A DNA stretch of 64,000 nucleotides from assembly GCA_021904315.1 (NCBI GenBank), contig CM038912.1, forward strand, positions 12,425,061 to 12,489,060, given 5' to 3'. The translations under genes and the position numbers were made by a program. The DNA comes from Sphagnum magellanicum (lineage: Eukaryota > Streptophyta > Sphagnopsida > Sphagnales > Sphagnaceae). A model generated the notes under the pieces. The model worked only from the letters and a program-made list of their open reading frames with translations, searched no databases and was not told the DNA's origin. This document shows positions 1 to 11,395 of this stretch, piece after piece (within the stretch, counting starts at the first letter, position 1; each line of letters starts with the position of its first letter).

Positions 1-85
1 GGATCCAAAGCTTGGTGGCCAATGGAAGGTTCCAAGCTTGGTGGCCATTGGAATGTTCCAAACTTGGTGGCCATTGGAATGTTCA
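1..85. repeat. Tandem 26-28 bp repeats at the arm's outer end
   Basis: About three units of 'AAGCTTGGTGGCCAATGGAA' type stand head to tail. The opposite arm has its own diverged array of the same kind at 11285-11395. Tandem subterminal repeats are common transposase-binding regions in plant DNA transposons; that role is inferred here. Confidence 0.7.
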
Positions 86-222
86 GGATAAACACCTTTT
101 CACCTCTTCCATTTTCCCCCAACAACTTTACTTACACCCTCAATTTTTCCCTTTGACCTCACGATTTTACTTTACCATGGTCCTAAGCTGTTACTCCCGC
201 CTTTCTTTCCTTTTCTTCGAAC

Positions 223-230
223 TATAAATT
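223..230 (+). promoter_or_regulatory. TATA box of the left-arm minigene
   Basis: TATAAATT lies about 100 bp upstream of the ATG at 327, after a pyrimidine-rich stretch. The right arm has TGTAAAC at the same place, so its box has been lost. Together with the downstream poly(A)-like signal, this makes the left arm look like a self-contained transcription unit. Confidence 0.4.
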
Positions 231-326
231 ACGATTGCGCACCTCAACGTAACAAGTCTTTCCCACCTCCACTGTCAAATTGATTTCGATTGAAGATCTA
301 ACCTTTTTCTTCCTTTGCTTGAAATT

Positions 327-749
327 ATGGCGTCACGCATGGTCTCATCTTACGGGCCGCAAGCCGCACAAGCGAATGAAGAACCGCCTCCAAAGTCGTC
401 CCTAGATCTTACCCTAACCCAACATCCTCACGATGAAGAACCCGAACTTCGAGAAGTGCGTGCTCGTCTTGAAGTTGAACCTCCTCGAGCATGGTACTAT
501 CGCATTTCTCTGAACTCTCGCACCCTGATTATCTTGCTGCAAGTTGACTTCGCTTCTGGTGACGAACCCGAGACGATTTGTGAAGGTTGTTACGAAACTA
601 AAGATACTTCTATTTTCGCATGGTCTTCAGTTCCCGGTGTTGGTCACTATCGTTGGTTGCGCGGTCCGATTCGTCGACTACCTCCCAATAGCAAGGCGGA
701 CTACCTAATTCGCACCATCCGGCACATCTTAGATTTCTTGCAGTTATGA
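327..749 (+). CDS. Conserved hypothetical 140-aa protein carried in the repeat arm
   Basis: The frame starts at ATG 327 (MASRMVSSYG) and ends at TGA 747-749. The product is not recognised. It has an acidic, proline-rich N-terminal third, a central block EPPRAWYYRISLNSRT followed by a hydrophobic IILLQV, then a Cys/acidic segment (ICEGCYETKD) and a basic C-terminal end (RGPIRRLPPNSKADYL). No signal peptide or clear membrane span is seen. The start is supported because the same ATG is kept in the opposite arm, where a 423-bp homologous frame aligns without any gap. Base composition is richer in G+C than the surroundings. A TATA box and an AATAAATG signal flank it. It could be an element accessory protein or a captured host exon; no function is assigned. 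Confidence 0.5.
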   Translation: MASRMVSSYGPQAAQANEEPPPKSSLDLTLTQHPHDEEPELREVRARLEVEPPRAWYYRISLNSRTLIILLQVDFASGDEPETICEGCYETKDTSIFAWSSVPGVGHYRWLRGPIRRLPPNSKADYLIRTIRHILDFLQL

Positions 750-819
750 ATTATCACTAAGGCATAACTCAGGATTCTACATGTATTTGTAGCTCCTTGC
801 TAAACTTATCCCTATTATA

Positions 820-826
820 AATAAAT
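820..826 (+). terminator. Poly(A)-like signal after the arm minigene
   Basis: AATAAATG lies about 70 bp after the minigene stop, and an equivalent AATAAATG is present in the right arm. It is a plausible near-upstream element for 3' end formation. Confidence 0.35.
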
Positions 827-1394
827 GTTTCAATTATCATCAGACTCCTATTGCTATTAGCACACTATCATACTATCTGTTTAATTGTTGAGTTGCCTTG
901 AATTAACCTTATGTTCAACGGCTTGAAGATTATTCTACCTCTATTAAATCTTTCATCAACACCCCTTCGACTGCTTTAAGAATTTTTAACATCCTTGCTA
1001 TTTTCTAAATACCATAACAAGACTAATGTTGTGTTGAACACCGTAAATTTTGGTGTCTACTTCTACCCCCAACCCTCTAGAGATTTCTCGCCCCTAATTA
1101 TGCAACAAAGTTTCTAAAACTACGGTTATTAGCCTTTGCTGAAGAAAAGAACTAATCCAACTCCTTAACCACCAATAACGCATTTCGGAAAAAAAAATAA
1201 CCCCCTTCGCACCATGCACACTCATCACCCTATGAAGTCGCTAAAAGCCCTTAATAACCTCACCCCATTCAAATAACCCTGATGTAACTGTTAAAAACTG
1301 AGACTACCGCACATGGTTGTGTCGGTATGGCTCACAAACACCAAGTCCTTAACCATTGGACCATTATTTGAATAAATGATATTCTTTGTCACCA

Positions 1395-1975
1395 TATATT
1401 ATTATCCACATTGTTTTCTAACTTATTTAAATGTTTACCGTAATTATCTTACATACCTATGTGCCCTAACTACCCTAACTTACCTAGTACTACATATTTA
1501 TCCACCTTATTTACCATGCCATTCTTACATACTTATCTAACTACTAGGCTACCCAAGGTTAGGTATTAGATTATTATAGGCTACCCCTAGGTTATTGTAG
1601 GTTACTTTAGGCTACCTTGCACCATTAGTAGGTTATTATATGCTACTATTAAACTAGTCTAGGCTATCTTAAGGTACCATAAGCTATTACTAAACAAGTC
1701 TATGCTACCTTAGGCTAATTTAAGCTACCTTAAGGTATCATAGGCTATTAGATTAGGTTAATTTAAGTATTCAAGGCTACTTTAAGCCACTAATAGGTTA
1801 AACTATTATACCCTAGGCTAGTCTAAGTTATTTGATTGTACCATAAGTTAGTTTAGGTTACTAGTAGGTAATTATAGGATTCTATTGGGTCAATTTACTT
1901 ACAACCTACCTACCTATACCTACATACTTATTTCCTACCTACCTACATCCCCAATGCCAATTGATCCATTTAATT
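1395..1975. repeat. Low-complexity CTAGG/TAGGCTA-rich block
   Basis: A degenerate array of TAGGCTA, CTACCTTA and CCTACCTA words with no fixed period and no open frame. Related blocks occur at about 3640-3840, 4040-4120 and 4915-5400. Because the words are near-palindromic, both orientations are mixed. Confidence 0.65.
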
Positions 1976-3640
1976 AAAAGATATCCTAATTCTAACACTC
2001 AATATCCCCCCCCTCAAAAATACATTCAACCCATTCTATATGTTCCAAAACATTTTTGTAAGAATTTGCTAAAGCCAAAATCAATTGCGCCTTTGAAAAA
2101 CACATTAAGATTCAAATCATGAAGCCAAATTTTTTTTCATCAAAACTTTCCATATGGGAAATGACCATCATCCTATGTGCATACTACCAATGTATGTTCC
2201 AAAATAGCTTTTGAAATAGTATGCCAATCATAACATCAATTACACTTTTGGATCACTTAAGTTAAATGCCACAAACCGACCATAAATTCAATCAAAGTTG
2301 TCCTTACCATCCATGAACACAAACCATTAGGGTTTAATGCTCAGGGTTAATCAATTTTTGCTGAAAAATACCTCCAAAATAATCTAATACAAATACAAAC
2401 ATTAGGGAACTCCTTGAAATCATAGTGTCACAAACCCAACATAAATTGATAATAAAGTGGCCTTGACTATTTCACAACCACACTATGTGATTTCCGACCA
2501 TGACTTTCTTTTTCTCTACTTGTGTGCATTTTCACTTGGAACCAAAACACTCACCACACAAACAATGTTTTGCAACAACAAGTCAACATTGCCACCATGC
2601 ATTTTGATTAGCATTGGTTCCCATCCATGTTGCAACTTTTGAATCACAAAAACCCAAGTTGTTAGTATAAGTTTTGGAGTTTTGCCATGAAAAACAAACT
2701 TTGTAATCAATTGCATTCATCTAAGTTTTTAAATATTAGATAAACAACTTTAAACTTACAATGCATGTTTTTTTTGTGTTGGCACACCATGATGACATTT
2801 AGATGACATTTCAACTTTTGTTTAGGTATTAAGAGGTGCTTTTACTTTGCAAGAAAATTAGGAGTAGCCCTACTTTTTCAATTTGCCCAAATTTCTTCCA
2901 TGCAATTGTTAAGCCTTGATCCACTTAGGCCCACACATGTTGCACCATTATCCATTAGCAAACAACAATGCCATCCCAAATACTAAACATTCAATCCAAA
3001 TTTGTAAGAGCTCAAATATGATAAATGGATATTGAACCAATTTGCTCATCTTGTTTTCAAAAATTTGTCAACAATCACTTGCATGTGTTTAAGACTCAAA
3101 CTTGGTGGCATTTGTTCAAATTGCTTTTGTAAGTGTTCATTCACCTACTCCAATAACTCCATAGGTTAACAATCAATGGGTTTAGTCAAAATTCACTGAT
3201 TTTTGTAGTACGGTGCTTCAATGTAGCAAGCCATTGATTTTGATTGGGATTAATGGAATACGTTTAAAATTGATTGTAATCAAGGACTTTTTTTGAGTTT
3301 TCCCCAATTGCAACAAGTTCCCCAATTGCAACAAGTTTTATTTTCATTCTTTTTGCAAAAGTTTGATTTTGCCTATGCACTACATTAGCTACAAGGCATT
3401 TGATATTGACATGTAATCACTATAAGAAAATGTGACTTTTTCAACTAGAAAAATCAATAAAAAAACCATTTTTTTGGTCCTTTCAACCCCTTATCCAACT
3501 TGACCAAAATGCCATTTTGGACAAATCAACTTATACCCAATCATTTTGCTTGGGATTTTTTTATTGGTCAAATCAAATAAAAAATTTGGGTAATGATTAG
3601 AAATTCCATAATCTAAATTTATTATTATTTTTTAAAATAA
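1976..3640. other. AT-rich interval without recognisable genes
   Basis: Only short frames without recognisable similarity are present. An 18-bp unit (TCCCCAATTGCAACAAGT) is directly duplicated at about 3300-3336. Nothing else was recognised. Confidence 0.5.
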
Positions 3641-3840
3641 TAAATTCATTTACCTACCTACCTACTTAATCTAAAATTAATGCTAATAATAGTTTTAAAA
3701 TAAAAAAAAATTAAATACCTACCCTACCTTACCTAGGCTAGGTGGCTTAAGCTAATCACCTAACTTAACCTAGGCGGCCTAGGCTAGGCTTGGTGACCTA
3801 GCAACCTTGGCAATTTAGATGAAGAAAGGTAGCCAAGGTA
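3640..3840. repeat. Second CTAGG-rich low-complexity block
   Basis: Words such as CCTACCTACC and CTAGGCTAGG recur, as in the 1395-1975 block. Confidence 0.55.
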
Positions 3841-3855
3841 GCTTAAGATGCAAGT

Positions 3856-3920
3856 GTGAAGACTTGAACTCTACACCTTCACTTTGATGAATCAATTCCT
3901 TGCCATTGCACCACCACCTT
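3856..3920 (-). mobile_element. tRNA-like head of a probable SINE
   Basis: On the minus strand, TGGTGCAATGGCAAGG resembles an RNA polymerase III A box. About 40 bp later AGTTCAAGTC resembles a B box. This spacing is typical of tRNA-derived SINE heads. No intact cloverleaf is visible, so a functional tRNA is unlikely. Confidence 0.4.
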
Positions 3921-3929
3921 ATAACATGA

Positions 3930-4914
3930 ACATTTGTGTCAACATATTGTAATGAACAAATATTACATCAACATATTGTAACAAACTTCAATGATTTTTT
4001 TGGTCAACATATCGCATTAATGAACTTCAATTTTTTTGCATTACTTACCTAGGTAGGTATATTATAAGTAAATTATCCTAGGTAGGTAGGAAATATTTAC
4101 TAGGTACATGTAAATGGGTGAAGGCACACTACATTGTAGACAATTTTAGGGAAAATTGGGACTACATGTATTATAAAAAATAGTAACATGTAAGATTTCA
4201 CTCACTTTGCATTTTTTTTGAGATCACATGTAGTTAATTTAAGCTTCAAACATAAAATAAATTATTAAACCTATCAATATGCAATTGATTGGTAGTTGTA
4301 TCATTCTCTAAAAACACACCAATAATTTCATAAACATTGATTGAGAACCCCTATTTTACAACAAATTACCATTTTTTATTAATTTTGAAAATTCATTTTA
4401 ATTATTTAAAATGGTAAAAAAAACACTTAACCATCTACATCTTCAATGAAAAAACATTTTACAACTTTAAAAGATCAAAAATTTCATCATTATAACATCA
4501 TAATGTACTAACAAATGTTTTTAAAACATTTGATATGAACTTCACAACTTGAAAAGAAATTGAGAATTTTAGAAAATAAGATTTTTCTTCATGGTTATCT
4601 TTTTACATGTGCAAAATTTCATGGATAAACTACCACTAAATCTAGTCCTTCATAGTCCTTTTGTACAATTGCAACATTGTAATAGGGTTGTTGCAAAGTG
4701 AAAATGTACTCCAATTATTAATTGATTTGTTTGTATCTATTCCAATTTCATGATACAATGATATATTGGATGTAAACCACCATTAATTGAAAATTTTATT
4801 TACAAATTTTTTTCCAAACATCCACCATGATATATCAAAATTCCACAAGTATCAAAAAGTGTCAAACTATGATAGTTTTTTGTTTACACCATAATGTGCT
4901 TTCACCCAAATACA
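3930..4914. other. AT-rich interval without recognisable genes
   Basis: Homopolymer runs and very short frames only. A small CTAGG-rich patch sits at about 4040-4120. Confidence 0.45.
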
Positions 4915-5400
4915 TAGACCATGTACTTGGGTACCTAAGTTAGTAGGTAGCTTGTTGTACAATATATGTAGGTATTTACATGTACCCCTAATAATTATTA
5001 CTTAGACCTAGTATGTGTACCTATGAATTAGTTATAAGTACGTAGGCCTATGTAAAATAGGCATACCTATGGCCTAGCCCTAATAAATGGTAGACTATGA
5101 AATAGACCTAAATAAATACGTACCTATGTTAGCCTAAGTACATTAAGTTATAAATATACCTAGGTTAAAATAATAGTTAGGTTACTAATACTTAACTAAT
5201 TAAATTAGTACATACATAAAGGCTACTAATTTTAAGCTTTAGGTTATACATACCCATGTTAATAACCTAGTCACAAGCCTAGGGTAGGTATATTATCTTA
5301 GGTAGCCTAGGTACCAACTTACTTAATTAAATATTAGTAGCCTAAAACATACTAGTTTAACTAGGTAGTAGTAGGCTAGGCATTAGCTAATTGGTACTAT
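4915..5400. repeat. Third CTAGG-rich low-complexity block
   Basis: Repeated words such as CCTAGGTA, AGGTAGTA and ACCTATG without fixed period, like the 1395-1975 block. No coding frame. Confidence 0.55.
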
Positions 5401-6405
5401 TTTGATTAAGACAACATGTGTCATTTAATTTTGCTCTTGTCTTCTTTAACTAAAGGTGTTAAAATTTTTTAAATGTAGTAGTGTAATAGCCAAATTAATA
5501 TGGCCAATTTGAGTAAGTGTCAAATTAGTATGACCGATTTGATTGAACCTTGGCCATTTTGATGAAACATTTTTTTGTTTGTCCTTTTTGACTAAATGTA
5601 TAGATTAACACTTGGTCAAAAAGGTCATTGAGTCAAATATACTAGTCAAAAGTAACAAGTGTCTTTCATGCCCTAAGCTTCTAGTCAAAATGAACATCTC
5701 TTCTAGTGTAAAATGACACACTAGTCAAGTTGAACCTTTTAATAAATCACATTTTCTTGAATACATAAGATACATTGCCTTTAACTTGGCTACTAAATAA
5801 TGGACCAAAATTATGGTCTTCAACACTATAACCATTGGATCTTACATCATAAAAGTTCTTAGGATATAACTCTTCCTCACCTTTAGAAAATAAATTAAAG
5901 GTTCATCTATTGTTCTATACACCATCATATATTTGGCCACTTAAATTGAAAGTTGGCTACTATTGTACATTGTGATACATTTGTAATCAAAGTCATATTG
6001 GCCATTGTTGCATACCATGATATATTGATGGATGTCATTCTATTGGATCTTCTTCTACATTGCAATACATTGTTGGATGTGGTATTTGTGGCTACTATTG
6101 CTTTACAACAAGCCTCTTTAAAAATGTCATTTGCCATAATTAAAGTATTTGACTTATTTATGGAAAATATGAAATTTTATTTAAGGCATGTTTTTATCTT
6201 ACATTGTTTCATAGATTAGTCAATACTTAGTCTTGTAACAACCTATCATAATTGCAATAATTTATCATGTTGCTTCACTTGCATTATCCTTTCAAGGGAT
6301 AGATCCATCAACAATTGTCAATACTCATATTTCTCTCCCACCCTAAAATAGAAAATCAGATTCCACTATAGGTGTGTTTGCAAAAATGGAAGCAAGCCCA
6401 CTACA
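5401..6405. other. AT-rich interval without recognisable genes
   Basis: A short stretch near 5950-6130 is open on both strands, but it matches no family I know and has no supporting context. Confidence 0.4.
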
Positions 6406-6409
6406 AAAC

Positions 6410-8110
6410 TCAATTAGAAGTTGAACTACCTAGACACAAATGCCTAACCTTCCTTGAAAGATGTGCAATGATCACATTCATCAAATGATTTTTGAGAGCA
6501 AGCTCTTTGTTGTATGCATCACAAAGATTCATGTGAAAGGTCTCAATGTCAATGATTAACTGAACATCCCAAAACATCAACAACTTGGGGTAGTATTTGA
6601 TGACAATGGTAGCGAATTCACAACCACACAAATGGATCAAATGGTGTAGCAAAATAGGAGGAAGGAATTTAATGGCAATGTTGGCACTATTGCATTTTGC
6701 TTGAATATTTAACATCATGTCCAACACATGAACAATGAAATCACCAATGCTTTACATGACTGTAAAATGATTAAGTTCAAAGATAGCAGCAAGAGATTCT
6801 ATCACAAATGAACCATGATCATTCAAAAAGCCAATAACATGTCATGAATCAAAGACCAACACCCACATATGTAATTTGTGGCAAGATCTTAAACATCAAG
6901 AGCTAGTACTTCAGTTACTTCGAATTTGGTGAACAAACGAATGACCAAATTCTTCAAATTTTCAGCCTATTGAGAGATAATAAGATCCTTAGGTTGCAAT
7001 TTGATAAATGATACATTAACTTCGATAGTGATATTATTGATTGCAAAGGTGATGATCTCAAACCAATTAATAGGCTTGACTTGATGTTTGCTCCTTCTAA
7101 CAAAAAAAATTGTTCAAATGGATATGTTTTTGCAAAAATCAAGATGTCAATGAACTCATTGCAACCCAACATGTTGTGTTGTTTGGGCATGTGAATTGCA
7201 TCTAAATGATCAAATTTTATTGTTGGCAAAGACTCACACTCAAACCATTGATATGGGAAACGTATTCACCACCCATCAAAAGCTTGAATGTAGCCTTCAT
7301 CACAAGATCCCCTTGGTGAAGATTTGAATGACAACGCCATTATGATGACCCATCATCACAATTTGCACCATTTGATGCCAAGCCAATCAATTTGGAATGC
7401 CATTGTGGGAACATTGCATCCAGAAACTTGATGACAAGTAAAAACATGTTGATTGTCATATGACGATCGAACATAGGAATTGCAAGACCTTGGTAGTTAT
7501 GGATGTCACCATTCCTGTAAAAGTAGAAGTGCTCATCAAAGTATGATAATCCATGATGAGTGGAAGTGTCATTTGACAATGAAAAAGCCCATAACATTTT
7601 ATCACGACTTAGAACATCTATCAATATTTGCAAATTGGAAGCAACAATGACTTGTGCATAATTTGACACATCATTGGCACTTGAGCATTCAATCTTGGAA
7701 AGTCTAATGAGATCTTTAGTCGAAATGAAAACACTTTCAATTTGTCAAAACAATAAGCTACAACAATGTAATGTTGGCAAAGGGTCAACTTCAACATGTT
7801 CTTGATGGTGACCAAATACTTATTGGATGCATGATCATCATTTTTTGTGATCAGTCTTTTTAAACAAATGAAGAGCATGTGACTAAATGACAACACCATG
7901 GTCATTTGGGCAAAAAAACACATATCCAATGAACAACTCCACAATATTTGGATGGATTGTGAATAAAGAAACATCTTGGGAACGCCCAAAATGAGCATGT
8001 AATGTTTGCTTCAATGGAGTTTTTTTGCTAAAAAAACTTTGTTGTTGTTCTAGTGGTAGATTTTGGTATTGCATCCAAGTTTCAAAATGATATGTTTCAT
8101 GATGTTGCAC
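6410..8110 (-). pseudogene. Decayed hAT-like transposase
   Basis: The coding remnants run on the minus strand in the order expected for a hAT-like transposase family that I know from mosses and oomycetes. N-terminal part (8110-7883): a stretch with FFSKKTPLKQTLHAHFGR and a hydrophobic IVELFIGYVFF. Middle (7669-7340): SNYAQVIVASNLQ, then WAFSLSNDTSTHHGLSYFD, GLAIPMFDRHMTINM and KLIGLASNGA, the part that normally carries the first two catalytic aspartates (here NDTSTH and SNGA, the second apparently changed from Asp to Asn). Then HQGDLVMKATFKLL near 7300 corresponds to the usual W-C-x2-H-Q-x-D-L-V block. C-terminal part (6727-6410): FWDVQLIIDIETFHMNLCDAYNKE-like helix. Several frameshifts and stops separate the pieces, so it is not functional. 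It lies between the inverted arms and could be the element's former transposase. Confidence 0.75.
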
Positions 8111-8119
8111 ATAAAGAAT

Positions 8120-10015
8120 AGGGTGATATGGTGGTGTCCAATACTTGATATTTGTGGTTTGTTGGTAGTGTCATTTCTAGTCAACAAGTTCTTCATGACC
8201 ATGATAGACACAAAACTCACATTGCATTGAAGTCACAACTTTGGTGCAAGAATCTCATTTGACAATCTTCAATGCAAAATTTCGTTCATGGATAGATTGA
8301 AATGGAGTAGAAAAGGATGGTGTTGAAGATGCAAACAATTGAAACATGATGGTGTTCTTAAAGCTCGATGCAAATAGACAAAAACAAACAAACAAACAAA
8401 CAAAACCCTCAACAATCTTGAAAACAAAAGAACAAGAGTGCATTGCCACAACTTGATCATGCAAACAAACAAAAAATTTACAAAAAAAATAAATAAATAA
8501 AAAGAAAAGAAGAACACACCATGTTCTTGAATCTTGGTGCAAAAAAATAGGAATCAAGAACACATTCCCATACATAATAATTTTGAATGCATGTACAAAA
8601 ATACAAAATACAAATGCATGAGTGCATGGATTGGCAATTTACATAGACTAACACTTTTTTATTTATGGCACATTCTTAAACTTATTTATGTTAAACATGG
8701 CATCCAAAATTGAAATGCCACTTTTAGATAGGCCTACCCTACACCAAGATACATAGGTGCATGTGGTTTGGGTGGGTATATTACATACCTAGGTTGTGGG
8801 TACTATGTTTATATAGAATATAAATGTGATGGGCCATGGGTGTTTGGTTACATACCTCCTTTGAGTGGTTAGGAGCTTAAGAAAAGTTTCCATGGTTGGG
8901 AGCTTAAGGCATGGTATGGTGTTGATGGAACCCCAACCCCCACATAACTTCATGCACATTTTCCTAGAATTGAAAATGCCCATGGTCCAATCAACCACAA
9001 TGGATCGACTCCACTATAGTTTGCAAACATAAACTTTTGGAAATAAACTACAACTGACATTAATCCAAAATTGAAGAATGAAAAATAAGGTTTAGGGTGA
9101 ACCTTAGACGCTTTATTTTTGCACCTTATTTACGTGGGTCCGAATTCACTAAGGAGTATCAAAAAAGTTGTCACAACATCACCCTTTTCAAGTCATTTCC
9201 AAAAAGGAGTTAATACTTTTGTGAGAGTGATCCAAAGTGACACTTGTTTAGGAAATTTTAAAGGTAATTTTTCATTTCATTAAAAAAAGCATAAAACAAT
9301 GAATGGGTGAAATCTATATGGACACGTCGTGGGTTTTCAAATGGTAAAATGGGATCAGCAACTCAATTATTACATGGGTGATGTAAGAAAAGAGCGGGCT
9401 TTCCAAATTTGATGTTGGTAAAACATAGTAATTTTCTTCCCATTTTGGTCTTTTCATCTTCCTAATGATGGCACGTAAGTAAGGTTTTCACCCCCTGGTA
9501 ATATGGCAACTCCTTCTTCTTTACGTACATTAGCACTAGGCTCTAATGTTTGGAAACCACATGTGAGGATGTCTCCACACGATAGTAAGGTTGATGATTA
9601 TGAGGGAAAAAGAAGGCTCTAAGAGCAACGGAAAGTTCAACAATGACATTGTAGAGCTTGTAAAGCTCTTTTGGCACCACAAGGTCAAGTAGACGCTCTA
9701 AGAGTAGAGTAAGAACTATAGGCAAATCCCACAATTGAGGTATTAGTAATGTCAATCGTTAATTGCTTTAATTTTTGTTCTGATGATGTAGATCAATTTG
9801 AATGTTAAACAACTTATGCTACCAAAAAATTAGTGAGTCAAATTGTGAGAGATCTTAGTTGTTGTGATATTTCTTTTTAAAAAAAAACATGGTCAAAGGT
9901 GCTAGAAGCTTTTAAAATTTAAGCTTTGATGCCTGAAGCATTAACACTTATGCCAAAGTTCATGAAAAAATTATTACTTCCAATTTGTCCAACAATTTGA
10001 ATCTCAAGGTGGGAA
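8120..10015. other. Interior of the inverted-repeat element, no recognisable gene
   Basis: AT-rich sequence with a (CAAA)n run at about 8384-8405 and A-rich runs near 8480-8510. Short frames on the minus strand (for example 8789-8998) match nothing I recognise. Confidence 0.4.
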
Positions 10016-10613
10016 TGTGAGCCATACCGACACGACCATGTGCGATAGTCTCAATTTTTAAGAATTACGTCAGGGGTATTCGAGTGTGGTAAGGTTATTA
10101 GGGGTTTTTGGCAACTTCAAGCTAGAATAAAGAATGATGAATGCGCATGGTTACACATCGGGTGTTTTCTTTTCCAAAATACAATATTGGTGAATAAGAT
10201 GTTGGGTTAGTTCTTTTCTTCAACAAAATGTTGGTAACCATAATTTTAGAACTTCAATTGCATAATTAGGGATGAAAAATCTCTAGAGGGTTGGGGGTAG
10301 AAGTAAACACCAAAATTTGTGATGTTTAGCAAAACATTGGTCTTGTTTTAACATTTAATGAGTAGCAAGGATGTTTGAGATTCATGAAACTGTTGAAGGG
10401 TGTCAATGAAAGGTCCAATAGAGATAGAACAATATTCAAGCTTTATAAGCATAAGATTAATTCAAGACAACGAACGGTTAAAGAAATAGTGTGATAATGT
10501 GGCAATGGCAATAAAAATTTCATAATGAATGAAACATTTATTCAAATTATGGATAAGTTCAACAAGGAGCTACAATGACATGTTGAATCTTGGGGCTATG
10601 CCACAATGATGGT

Positions 10614-11036
10614 TCATAATTGTAAGAAATCTAAGAGGCGTCAAATGATGCAAATTAAGTATTCCGCCTTACTGTTAGGAGGTAGTCGACGAATCGAATT
10701 GCGCAATCAACAATAATGTCCAATGTCGAAAACTAAAGACCATGCAAAGATAAAAGTGTCTTCAGTTTTGTAACAACCTTCATAGACGGTTTTAGGTTCA
10801 TCACCAGAAGCGGGGTCGACTTGTAACAAGATCACTAGGGTGCGAGAGTTCGAAGAAATACAATAGTACCAGGTTCGAGGGGGTTCAACTTCAAAACAAG
10901 CGTGCACCTCTCAAGGTTGGAGATTTTCATCACGAGGATGTTGCGTTAATGTCAAATCAAAATATGATTCTAGAGGTTGTTTTTCATTCATTTGACTAGT
11001 TTGGGGCCCATAAGACGTGACCATGTACGACGCCAT
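10614..11036 (-). pseudogene. Decayed copy of the arm minigene
   Basis: It starts at the ATG complementary to 11034-11036 and ends at the TGA complementary to 10614-10616. It is exactly 423 bp, the same length as the left-arm frame 327-749, and aligns codon for codon without indels at about two-thirds amino-acid identity. Three internal TGA stops interrupt it, at left-arm Arg (after the acidic segment), Trp (GHYRW) and Arg (near the C-terminus). All three are explicable by transitions, as expected from deamination of methylated cytosine. Conserved blocks are EVEPPR.WYY, NSRTL, ASGDEP, EGCY and RRLPPNSKA. Confidence 0.75.
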
Positions 11037-11284
11037 AATTTCAAGGAAAGGAAAAAAAATGAGATCTTTAATCAAATCAAATCAAATCAACAATGAATGT
11101 GTGGAGGACTTGTTACATCGAGATGTGCAATTGTAGTTTACAAGTCAAAGAAAAGGAATGAAATGCGTAAGTAACGGCCTAAAACCATGATAAAGTAAGA
11201 ACAAATTGAAGGTTTAAGTAAAATTTGTTGGGGGGAAAGTGGGAAAAAATGAAAAGGTGTTTCTCCTTCATCTTCCATTGGCCA

Positions 11285-11395
11285 CCAATCAATGGAACCT
11301 TTAAAGGGCCACTAAACAATGGAACCTTCGAAGGGCCACTAAACAATGGAACCTTCGAAGGGCCACCAAGTAATGGAACCTTCCGTTGGTCACTG
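11285..11395. repeat. Tandem 27-bp repeats at the right arm's outer end
   Basis: About four units of 'AATGGAACCTTCGAAGGGCC' type stand head to tail. Each contains the near-palindrome GGAACCTTCGAAGG. They correspond to the array at 1-85 in inverted orientation. Confidence 0.75.

Larger units (their letters stand above)
1..1340. repeat. Left arm of a long inverted repeat
   Basis: The whole stretch reappears, reverse-complemented and in the same order, at about 10017-11485. Anchors matched by eye are the tandem block at the outer end, the ATG of a 140-codon frame, the AATAAATG signal, the 'CCCCCAACCCTCTAGAGATTT' block near 1070, and the inner end near 'GTGTCGGTATGGCTCAC' (about 1320-1336). The outer end runs off the window. 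The length suggests either very long terminal inverted repeats of a DNA transposon or two opposed copies of an LTR-like unit. The right copy is preceded by 'CAAGGTGGGAA' directly before TGTGAG, which resembles a polypurine tract next to an LTR, so both readings stay open. Confidence 0.85.
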
